This document shows positions 57,344 to 64,000 of a DNA stretch of 64,000 nucleotides, piece after piece. A model generated the notes under the pieces. It was not told the DNA's origin and ran no database searches. It saw only the letters and a list, made by a program, of their open reading frames with translations. The stretch covers positions 1,692,001 through 1,756,000 of the forward strand of contig NZ_CP156082.1 in assembly GCF_039830145.1 (NCBI RefSeq), read 5' to 3'. This DNA comes from Croceibacterium sp. TMG7-5b_MA50 (GTDB taxonomy: Bacteria; Pseudomonadota; Alphaproteobacteria; Sphingomonadales; Sphingomonadaceae). The position numbers were made by a program, and so were the translations under genes. Position 1 is the stretch's first letter; each line of letters starts with the position of its first letter.

Positions 57344-57790
57344 CTACAGCAGGGCCAGCCGGTCCTGCGTCCGGGCGGACACGGCGGGAAGCGCGTCCAG
57401 CGCGAACAATCGGTGAGTGGCGACCTCCCGCCTGTCAGCCCTGGGCTCGCCCGCGAGCGTGCCGGTGAACAGGTGCACCACATTGGTTGCCCCGTGCAGC
57501 GGTTCTTCCAGCACGCGCACCAGCGTCAGGCCAGTGAGCGGGCAGCCCAGCTCCTCCGCGAACTCACGCGCGGCGGCGGCTGCCGGCGCCTCGCCATGGC
57601 GGACTCCGCCGCCCGGCAGGATCCATTGCCGCGGACCGTAGGTCTGGCGGATCAGCAGGACCCGGCCATCGGCATCGCGCGCGATCACGCTGACGCCGTG
57701 GATGGTCGGTCGCCTGAGGCGCCACCACGCCACGCGCAGATGGTGGCCTACCCGCAGGGCCAGCCGATGCAGGGGGGCCGGCGGGCGCAT
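57344..57790 (-). CDS. NUDIX hydrolase
   Basis: A 148-aa protein with the Nudix box GGVRHGEAPAAAAAREFAEE followed by LG, which holds the metal-binding glutamates. The start is basic (RLALRVGHHLRVAWWRLRRP) and the substrate is not deducible. It follows the 6-phosphogluconolactonase gene by 9 nt on the same strand, so they are probably co-transcribed. It ends 1 nt from the end of dinB. Confidence 0.87.
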   Translation of the reverse strand: MRPPAPLHRLALRVGHHLRVAWWRLRRPTIHGVSVIARDADGRVLLIRQTYGPRQWILPGGGVRHGEAPAAAAAREFAEELGCPLTGLTLVRVLEEPLHGATNVVHLFTGTLAGEPRADRREVATHRLFALDALPAVSARTQDRLALL

Positions 57791-57799
57791 CGGCCGCCT

Positions 57800-58423
57800 T
57801 CAGGCGAGGCAGGTGACGGGAACGCCGCGCTGCGCGGCGGCGCGCAGCAGGCGGGTGATCGGCAGGTCGATCCTGCCGTCCACCGCGTCCTGGAACAGCG
57901 CCAGCTTCTCCGCCCCGCGGATCACCAGCAGCACCGCATCGGTGTTCAGCAGCGCCGGCAGGGTCAGCGTCAACCGGTCGAACGGCGCGTTTGCGGGCAG
58001 CGGGTCGGGCGTCAGGCGGCGGATCGGCTGCGGATCATCGGGCTGCGGGTCGGTGTTGGGGAACAGCGAGGCGACATGGCCATCCTCCCCCATGCCGAGC
58101 CAGGTCAGCGCGAAATGCGGTGGCACCAGCCCTTCCGCCAGCGGCACCACCTCTGCCCCAACGATACCGAGCGCGGTTTCGATCATCCCGGCATTGCTGG
58201 CGGGGTGATCGACCGGCACGCAGCGGTCATCCCCCGGCCAGATCGCGAAGCGGCGCCAGTCCAGCGGGGCGCCGGCCAGCGCCTGCAGGATCGGGCGCGG
58301 GGTGGACCCGCCGGGCAGGCAGAGCGGCACGCGGCCATCCGTCGCCCCTGCCGCCGTGGCGAGGCGGGGATAGAGCCAGGCGGCGACCTTGTCGTCGCTG
58401 TTGTCGCGGATGATCTCGACCAT
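57800..58423 (-). CDS. pgl: 6-phosphogluconolactonase
   Basis: A 207-aa enzyme of the pentose-phosphate and Entner-Doudoroff routes, hydrolysing 6-phosphogluconolactone. The signatures LCLPGGSTPRPILQAL, WPGDDRCVPVDHPASNAGM and WLGMGEDGHVASLFPNTD identify the Pgl/SOL family. ATG 58423 is preceded by GGAG at 7 nt; a GTG two codons earlier exists. No zwf or edd gene is nearby. Confidence 0.92.
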   Translation of the reverse strand: MVEIIRDNSDDKVAAWLYPRLATAAGATDGRVPLCLPGGSTPRPILQALAGAPLDWRRFAIWPGDDRCVPVDHPASNAGMIETALGIVGAEVVPLAEGLVPPHFALTWLGMGEDGHVASLFPNTDPQPDDPQPIRRLTPDPLPANAPFDRLTLTLPALLNTDAVLLVIRGAEKLALFQDAVDGRIDLPITRLLRAAAQRGVPVTCLA

Positions 58424-58593
58424 GGGCACGCTCCTTCTCGCCGGTGCCTATGGCAGGCGCGGCACGGCCACAAGGCACCGGCCTTATGAAATGTCAGCTT
58501 TGGAACGGGCGGTTTCGCAGACCCTTGGGCGAAGGAGCGGCAGGGGCGGAGCAGCCCCGACGGCCCGCATCCATACGGAAGGAGAACCTGACC

Positions 58594-59118
58594 ATGGCAA
58601 CCCAGACCGACACTCTGCGCGAATTGTTCGTCACCGGCCTCGTCAATGCGCACGCGGTGGAGAAGCAGGCGCTGTCCATCATGACGCCCCAGCTGGAGCG
58701 GATCGAGAACTACCCGGAGGTCGCCGATCGGCTGCGCGCCCATATCGAGGAGACCAACGGCCAGATCGCCCGGCTGGACGAGCTGCTGGAAGGCCTCGGC
58801 ACCTCGTCCTCTACGCTGAAGGATATCGGCCTCAGCATGTCGGGCAGCATGGCGGCGATCACGCACTCCGTGGCGGGTGACGAGATCGTGAAGAACAGCT
58901 TCGCCAATTACGCCTTCGAGCATTTCGAGATCGCCGCCTACAAGTCGCTGCTGGTGATGGCGGAGGATGGCGGCTTTGCCCAGGCCACCCCGCTGCTGAC
59001 CCAGTCGCTGAACGAGGAGCAGGCGATGGCCGAATGGATCGACGAGCACCTGCCCGTCGTCACCCGCCGCTATGCCGCGCTGTATGCCGCCGGCGGATCC
59101 AGCGCCGCCAAGGTCTGA
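58594..59118 (+). CDS. YciE/YciF-like ferritin-fold stress protein (DUF892)
   Basis: A 174-aa all-helical protein. The pattern TLRELFVTGLVNAHAVEKQA, AHIEETNGQIARLDELLEGL, NYAFEHFEIAAYKSLLVMA and LNEEQAMAEWIDEHLP gives the four-helix, metal-ligand-rich layout of the DUF892 family. The start has an excellent AAGGAG site. Relatives are induced by stress; GGAAC at 58502-58506 may be part of an EcfG-type promoter, though the -10 half matches poorly. Confidence 0.88.
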   Translation: MATQTDTLRELFVTGLVNAHAVEKQALSIMTPQLERIENYPEVADRLRAHIEETNGQIARLDELLEGLGTSSSTLKDIGLSMSGSMAAITHSVAGDEIVKNSFANYAFEHFEIAAYKSLLVMAEDGGFAQATPLLTQSLNEEQAMAEWIDEHLPVVTRRYAALYAAGGSSAAKV

Positions 59119-59205
59119 CAAACCGCAAGGGGACGCCTCGCGCCGGCCGGCAGCCTGCCGGGCGTTCCCTTCCGCTTCCGCGTGCGAGCGAGTGGGAAGA
59201 CATCC

Positions 59206-60036
59206 ATGAAGATCCACTACCTGCGCTGCGGCACGGATTGCCCGCTGGGCGGTGCGCTGTTCGATGGGTTCAGCACCGGCCCGCTCGGCACCATCCCATG
59301 CACGGCCCAGCTGATCGAGACGGAGGCCGGGCTGGTGCTGGTCGACACCGGGTACGGCCTGCAGGACGTGCGCCGGCCGCATCCGCGGCTCAGCAAGTTC
59401 TTCCATGCATTGCTGAACATCCGCTTCCGGGTGGAGGACACCGCGATCCATCAGATCCGCGCACTTGGCTATTCGCCGGAGGATGTGCGGCACATCGTGC
59501 TGACCCATCTCGATTTCGACCATGCCGGCGGGCTGGAGGATTTCCCCAATGCCCGCGTCCACGTGATGGCGGCGGAGCGCGACGCGGCGGAGCGGCAGCG
59601 GCGCGGCTTCATCGCCCGGCGCCGCTATCGCCCCGTGCAATGGGACGATGTACGCGACTGGCGCACCTATGCAGGTGCGGGCGATAGCTGGTTCGGCTTC
59701 GACGCGGTGCGCGCGCTGGACGGCTTGCCGCCCGAAATCCTGCTGGTGCCGCTGCCGGGCCATACATGGGGCCATGCGGGTGTGGCGGTGCAAGACGGCA
59801 CCGGCTGGGTGCTGAATGCGGGCGATGCCTATTTCTACCGGGGCGAGATGCATCCGTTCCGGCATCGCTGCACGCCGGGCCTGCGCTTCTACCAGACCAT
59901 GATGGAGGTCGATCGCCCGCAGCGATTGGCCAATCAGCGACGGCTGCGCGACCTGAAGCGGGCGCATGGGCAGGAGGTCACCATCTTCTGCTCCCACGAC
60001 CAGAAGGAACTGGAGGCGTTGCAGGCGCGCGGCTGA
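59206..60036 (+). CDS. MBL-fold metallo-hydrolase (AHL-lactonase-like)
   Basis: A 276-aa metallo-beta-lactamase-fold protein. The metal motif reads THLDFDHAGG, i.e. HxDxDH instead of the usual HxHxDH, so the second ligand is Asp. Further ligands are likely in PLPGHTWGHAG and LNAGDAYFYRGE, with the last in FCSHD. The N-terminal LVDTGYGLQDV is typical. AHL lactonases share this layout but the variant motif makes the substrate uncertain. GGGAAG precedes the ATG by 7 nt. Confidence 0.8.
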   Translation: MKIHYLRCGTDCPLGGALFDGFSTGPLGTIPCTAQLIETEAGLVLVDTGYGLQDVRRPHPRLSKFFHALLNIRFRVEDTAIHQIRALGYSPEDVRHIVLTHLDFDHAGGLEDFPNARVHVMAAERDAAERQRRGFIARRRYRPVQWDDVRDWRTYAGAGDSWFGFDAVRALDGLPPEILLVPLPGHTWGHAGVAVQDGTGWVLNAGDAYFYRGEMHPFRHRCTPGLRFYQTMMEVDRPQRLANQRRLRDLKRAHGQEVTIFCSHDQKELEALQARG

Positions 60037-60043
60037 TGGCGGA

Positions 60044-61093
60044 TCAGAAGCCGAGCCCGGCGATGAAGCGCTGCCACACGGGCAGCGGCAGCGCGCCGCC
60101 GGTCGCCTGCGCATGGCCGTTGCCGTACCGTCCATCGGCCTCGTCCGGCCGGTGCTGCGCCAGGAAGGCGAGCAGGTCGCGGCCGCTGGCGGTGCGCGCG
60201 GCGAAGTGGACCCACCCCTCGCGGTAGCCGGTATTGGCGGCGATCACGACCTTGTCCCTCAACCGCCCGCGCCATTGCTGCGCGATCAGCGGGTGGATCT
60301 GGCAGGGCGAGTGGAAGGCGATCAGCGCGACGTCGCCGACCACCCGTGGAGGCACCCGGCGCGCATCCTCAACCGCGCTGCGCACTTCCGCCTTCGCGGC
60401 GCGCAGGGCGGCGGCATCCGCGCCCTCCCCCTTGGTGATCGCCTTCGGACCATCCCCCGCCAATAGCAGGCGCAGCGCGGGACCGGCATCGGCTGCCGCT
60501 GTACGCCGCGGCGCGTTCACCAGCGAGGTCGCATCGCGCAGGGCGGTCTTGCCCCAGCGCGCCTGCGCAGTGGCCAGTTCGGGGAAGCCCGCCTCCTCCG
60601 CCATGTCTCCCACCAGCCCCAGGGCGGCGAGCCACAGCAGGTTCTGCTGATCGCCGAGCGCACCCGCCGCCCACCACGCGATCAGCGCACTGGTCGGTTC
60701 GGGGTCGAGGCCATGGCCGCTGAGGGTGATGGCATCGGGCGGGGTGCCGGTGGGCCGATGGTGGTCGATCACCAGCGTCGGCACGCCCGCCAGCACCGGG
60801 TCGCTACGGGTGCCGAGATCGGCCACCACCAGCCCGCCGGCCCCCAGCGCCTGCAAGCGCGCGGCGAAGGCCGGGTCCCACGGCGTCTCCGCCTTGCCGA
60901 CGATCACCGGCTCTGCCGAACGGCCGCTCGCACGCAAGGCCCGCACCAGGATCGCCGCGGCGGAGAGGCCATCCGCATCGAAGTGGGAGGCGACGGCGAC
61001 CGGTAGGGCGGTATCGGCCTGCTGCAGGAAGCGCACCATGCCCTCAGCCGCAAGCGCGCGCGGATCGCCTGTGTGCAGGTCGCCCACCATCAT
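60044..61093 (-). CDS. DHH-family phosphoesterase
   Basis: A 349-aa protein with the DHH and DHHA1 domains. Metal ligands are in ASHFDADGLSA and LVIDHHRPTG, and the DHHA1 signature is GRYGNGHAQATGGAL. It may act on single-stranded nucleic acid or short oligonucleotides, as in RecJ or NrnA relatives. It overlaps the upstream AarF/UbiB-like gene by 4 nt, so the two are co-translated. Confidence 0.85.
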   Translation of the reverse strand: MMVGDLHTGDPRALAAEGMVRFLQQADTALPVAVASHFDADGLSAAAILVRALRASGRSAEPVIVGKAETPWDPAFAARLQALGAGGLVVADLGTRSDPVLAGVPTLVIDHHRPTGTPPDAITLSGHGLDPEPTSALIAWWAAGALGDQQNLLWLAALGLVGDMAEEAGFPELATAQARWGKTALRDATSLVNAPRRTAAADAGPALRLLLAGDGPKAITKGEGADAAALRAAKAEVRSAVEDARRVPPRVVGDVALIAFHSPCQIHPLIAQQWRGRLRDKVVIAANTGYREGWVHFAARTASGRDLLAFLAQHRPDEADGRYGNGHAQATGGALPLPVWQRFIAGLGF

Positions 61094-62421
61094 GCGATCG
61101 CCTCCGCCGCCAGGCCGCGGATATCGACCCGCGCCTTCAGCCGGGCGGCCAGCAGCGCGGTGCCGCTGACCTTGCGCTGCACGAACAGGGTTTCGACGTG
61201 CGGGACGTGCCAGGTCGATCGGTCGGCGATCATCGCCTTCGCCTCTTCCCGCACCACGGGTACGAAGGCGCGGTCGCCGAAGTCGAACGGGCCGGGCCGG
61301 TTCAGCGCCGCATCGATCGCCGCGATGATCCGGTCCACCGCCGGCCGATGCGCCGCAGCCGCCTCCGCACCCAGGAAGCCGGTCTCCACCGCGACCTCCC
61401 GGATGGCATTCAGTTCGCGCGCCAGACCTGTCTCGATCAGGCGGCGGTAGGCCGCCACCGTGGGCGGATCGACCGGACGGGTGGCGCCGAAATCCAGCAG
61501 CACCAGCCGCCCACTATCCGCCTGCCAGCGATAATTGGCGAAGTTCGGATCGGTCTGCATCACGCCGAACTCGAACAATTCCCGCAGGACCAGCGTGACG
61601 AGCGCGGTCATGGCGCGGTCACGCGTCGCCTGGTCAGCCTCCGCCAGGGTTTCGATCGGTCGCCCTTCGAGGAAGCTCATAGCGAGGACGCGGCCGGTGG
61701 TGAACTCCTCGACCAGATCAGGCACCGCATACCGGTCATCTCCCGTCAGCCGCCGGCCATATTGCCGCATCTGCTCCCCCTCGCGTCGGTAATCGGCCTC
61801 GTCGGTCAGCTGGCGCTTGGCCTCTGCCAGAAGGGGCGCGAGATCGACGTTCGGTGGCAGCAGCCGCGACATGCGGAGCAAGGTGGCGACATTGTCGACA
61901 TCCGCGCCGATACTGTCGGCGACGCCGGGATACTGGACCTTGATCGCCAGCATGCGTCCGTCGGGCAGCGTGGCGCGGTGCACCTGGCCGATGGAGGCGG
62001 CCGCGATCGGCGTGGCATCGAACTGGAGGAAGCGGCGCCGCCAGTCGGCGCCCCATTCCGCCTTCAGCACGGCATTCAGTTGCTGCGGCGGCATGCGATA
62101 GGCCTGATCCCGCATGCGTGACAGGATGGTCGCCAGTTCCGGGGGCAACAGGTCGCCCGCATCCATGGAGATCATCTGCCCCAGCTTCAGCGCCGCGCCG
62201 CGCATGTGCGACAGTCGATCGGCGATGTTCGCCGCATTGCCGGGCGTGAGGACAAGCTCGCCAAGGCGGGGGCGCTGCCCGGTGGCGATCTGCCGCCCGC
62301 CTTCGGCGATGACGCTGGTCGTCAGGCTTCCGGCAAGGCGGCCAAACGCGCCGAGCCGGGCAAGGCGGCCGGTCGGGACCGGGCGGAAGCGATCGGGCGG
62401 CGTGGACGGATCGTTAGCCAT
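61090..62421 (-). CDS. ABC1/AarF/UbiB-family atypical kinase
   Basis: A 443-aa protein with the family signature KxGQ (ALKLGQMISMDAGDLLPPEL), the Ala-rich nucleotide loop AAASIGQVHRATL, catalytic Lys in AIKVQYPGV, and VLLDFGATR as the metal-binding motif. The DUF-like N-terminus GQRPRLGELVLTPGNAANIA is typical of bacterial AarF proteins, which support ubiquinone synthesis. No C-terminal membrane helix is obvious. First gene of a pair with the DHH phosphoesterase. Confidence 0.88.
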   Translation of the reverse strand: MANDPSTPPDRFRPVPTGRLARLGAFGRLAGSLTTSVIAEGGRQIATGQRPRLGELVLTPGNAANIADRLSHMRGAALKLGQMISMDAGDLLPPELATILSRMRDQAYRMPPQQLNAVLKAEWGADWRRRFLQFDATPIAAASIGQVHRATLPDGRMLAIKVQYPGVADSIGADVDNVATLLRMSRLLPPNVDLAPLLAEAKRQLTDEADYRREGEQMRQYGRRLTGDDRYAVPDLVEEFTTGRVLAMSFLEGRPIETLAEADQATRDRAMTALVTLVLRELFEFGVMQTDPNFANYRWQADSGRLVLLDFGATRPVDPPTVAAYRRLIETGLARELNAIREVAVETGFLGAEAAAAHRPAVDRIIAAIDAALNRPGPFDFGDRAFVPVVREEAKAMIADRSTWHVPHVETLFVQRKVSGTALLAARLKARVDIRGLAAEAIA

Positions 62422-62495
62422 GAGCGGACATGCGAAGCATGGTGCGGGTAACGTCCGGGCCGTCCTGCGGGTCCGCGAGCGCGCGTCTGCCGGGC

Positions 62496-64000
62496 CTAGA
62501 AGATCCCCAGGAATTTCTTGCGCGGCCTGTCTTCGCGCTCCGCATCTTCATCTGCACCGACATCTTCGCGCCGCTTGCCCTCGCTTGTGCGCTGTTCGCT
62601 GGCGGTGGCACCGGCCAGCACAGGGCCGCAGGCGGCGGATTGGGCATCGCCGATGTCGACAAACGCCAGCAGCGCGGCGGGCGGCGCGGCCAGCACCGCC
62701 AGGCCGAGGCCAGCCCCGGCGCGGGCCAGCAGGTCCGGGCTGACTGCCGCCAGTGCAGGGTCGGAGAAGGTGCCGCCGATGCCCACCGGCGACTGGCCGG
62801 AGAACAGGCTGAACTTCTTGGCATCGGCGCGGAATGCCAGATCGACCCGCTCCGTAACGAAGCTGAAGCCGCCGCGCCCGGTGATGACGTTCTTGCGCGT
62901 GTCGATCAGGATCGGATCGGCCGCCGCCACACCCCGGCGCACGGTGAAGGCCACCAGCCCGCAATTGATGTTCACCGGCTCCTTCAATCGTTCCTCGAAC
63001 ATCTTCTGGACGAAGGTACCCAGATCCAGCTCCGACAATTGGACATTGCGAGTGGTCAGGGTGCCCTGCGGAATGACGAAGGCGATGCGCCCGCGCGAAG
63101 TCGCCAGGGAATCGTGCAGCGTGTCGCCGTCGCCTTCCAGTCGCAGCCGCCCGCTGACCGTGCCGCTGGTCCCCGCATCCGCGACGCCCCAACCGGCCAG
63201 CAGCCGCGCCATCGGCGTGGAGCCAAGCCGGAAATCGTAGGTCACGCGCGCCGGCCGGCGACGCCAGTCGAAGCGTACGTCCGACCGGACCGTGCCCCGC
63301 GCCATCGTGAAGTTGAGCGGCGAGAGCGACAGCAGCCCATCGTCCAGCGCCACGGTGACCGCCGCATCGGTGATCGGCACATTGTCCGATTGGAGGCGCG
63401 CGACGCGATAACGCACGTCGGCATCGAAGGCCCGCAGCCCTTCTGCGCGCAGATTGGCGTCGGGCAGCAGGCGGGCGGGTCCGGCACCGGTAGCCCGCGC
63501 CGCCGCGGTGACGCCGCGTTCCGCCACCACATCCGGGTTGTAGCCGATGAACGGCGCCACATCGACGATGTCGAGCACACGGGTCGCAAGGTCCGCCTCG
63601 ACATGGACCCGCTCGGCCCCATTATCGACGGTGAAGGCGCCGGCGATGTCGCTGTCGCCGAACCGGCCCTTCAGGTCGCCGAAGCGGAAGCGCGCATCAC
63701 GCTTCACCAGCGTGCTGGTCAGCCGGTAGGCGCGCGTCTGCGGCACCACGATGCCCAGAATGTCCAGCAGCTCCGCCACGTTGCGTCCCTCTGCCGCCAC
63801 CTGCAACGGCACACCCTCGATCTCCGCCAGGCTGGGCAGCGTGCCGGTCATGCGGATGCGATTGTTGGCCGCGACGGCATTCAGTTCCAGCCGGTTGCGG
63901 CCCCGCGCCACCGTCTCGTTCGGAGACAGCAGGGCGCCCGTCAGCGTGAACGGCGTGCCACGGATGCGCCCGTCCCCGGTGAAGCGCACCGCCTCCCCGA
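62496..64000 (-). CDS. AsmA-family protein, C-terminal part (cut by right edge)
   Basis: The frame is open to the right edge, so the N-terminus is missing. The visible part of about 500 residues is beta-rich and contains AsmA-type blocks: RFGDLKGRFGDSDIAGAFTV, FTMARGTVRSDVRFDWRRRP, and the C-terminal block ATSRGRIAFVIPQGTLTTRN. AsmA-like proteins sit in the periplasm and are thought to help move lipids to the outer membrane. The last residues (REDRPRKKFLGIF) form a basic tail. It lies 75 nt upstream of the AarF-like gene on the same strand. Confidence 0.8.
   Translation of the reverse strand, partial: GEAVRFTGDGRIRGTPFTLTGALLSPNETVARGRNRLELNAVAANNRIRMTGTLPSLAEIEGVPLQVAAEGRNVAELLDILGIVVPQTRAYRLTSTLVKRDARFRFGDLKGRFGDSDIAGAFTVDNGAERVHVEADLATRVLDIVDVAPFIGYNPDVVAERGVTAAARATGAGPARLLPDANLRAEGLRAFDADVRYRVARLQSDNVPITDAAVTVALDDGLLSLSPLNFTMARGTVRSDVRFDWRRRPARVTYDFRLGSTPMARLLAGWGVADAGTSGTVSGRLRLEGDGDTLHDSLATSRGRIAFVIPQGTLTTRNVQLSELDLGTFVQKMFEERLKEPVNINCGLVAFTVRRGVAAADPILIDTRKNVITGRGGFSFVTERVDLAFRADAKKFSLFSGQSPVGIGGTFSDPALAAVSPDLLARAGAGLGLAVLAAPPAALLAFVDIGDAQSAACGPVLAGATASEQRTSEGKRREDVGADEDAEREDRPRKKFLGIF

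Overview
The window is about 64 kb of GC-rich chromosomal DNA. It most likely comes from a yellow- or orange-pigmented alphaproteobacterium of the order Sphingomonadales. Supporting signs are large TonB-dependent receptors paired with peptidases, an UrcA-family protein, a crtY-crtI-crtB carotenoid cluster, a RegB/RegA-type redox pair next to a cyo quinol oxidase, a Tad/Cpa pilus locus, and widespread 4-nt gene overlaps. I see no integrase, transposase, prophage block or CRISPR array. The one clear compositional outlier is an AT-richer gene at 42862-44262.

Layout. 1-3338: end of a sensor kinase, a YdcF-PlsC pair and a zinc-ribbon membrane protein. 3428-3514: tRNA-Leu(GAG). 3938-11717: a three-gene operon (M14-type metallopeptidase, TonB receptor, gamma-glutamyltransferase) that looks like a peptide or gamma-glutamyl-peptide scavenging unit, behind a structured leader. 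11794-13850: a D-amino-acid-dehydrogenase-like flavoprotein coupled to a lysophospholipase-like hydrolase. 13882-20965: Tad pilus genes cpaA-cpaB-cpaC-cpaD-cpaE-tadB-tadC, with no cpaF motor ATPase and no pilin gene. 20975-25050: a MarR regulator divergent from a second TonB receptor. 25140-28711: a 2OG-Fe(II) oxygenase and clpB, convergent. 28901-32283: a luciferase-like oxidoreductase, a coupled pair of uncharacterised genes and an MFS carrier.

32476-39778 is an energy-metabolism block: cyoA, a small membrane protein, cyoB, cyoC, cyoD with a His-rich N-terminus, SURF1, then a RegB-like quinone-sensing kinase and its Fis-type response regulator. The regulators probably control the oxidase. 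39817-45051 is mixed: an MFS carrier, UrcA, an HTH-containing protein, the AT-rich HEPN-like gene with a broken gene beside it, a 50-residue gene and a lipoprotein. 45147-47155 is thiC under a TPP riboswitch. 47192-52915 holds an OmpV/MipA protein and a carotenoid operon, crtY-crtI-[barstar-like]-[LOG-like]-crtB. All four of its junctions are 4-nt stop/start overlaps, so the barstar-like and LOG-like genes are structurally part of the pathway operon. The rest covers an acyl-CoA carboxylase alpha subunit, a Bcr/CflA transporter, DNA polymerase IV, NUDIX and 6-phosphogluconolactonase genes, a YciF-like ferritin-fold protein, an MBL-fold hydrolase, a DHH phosphoesterase coupled to an AarF/UbiB kinase, and the C-terminal part of an AsmA-like protein cut by the right edge.

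The strongest leads are the barstar-like gene inside the carotenoid operon, the isolated HEPN-like gene (a candidate defence gene), the Tad locus without its motor ATPase, and the structured leader and intercistronic hairpins of the peptide-scavenging operon. All product calls come from reading motifs and remembered family features. No database search was run.
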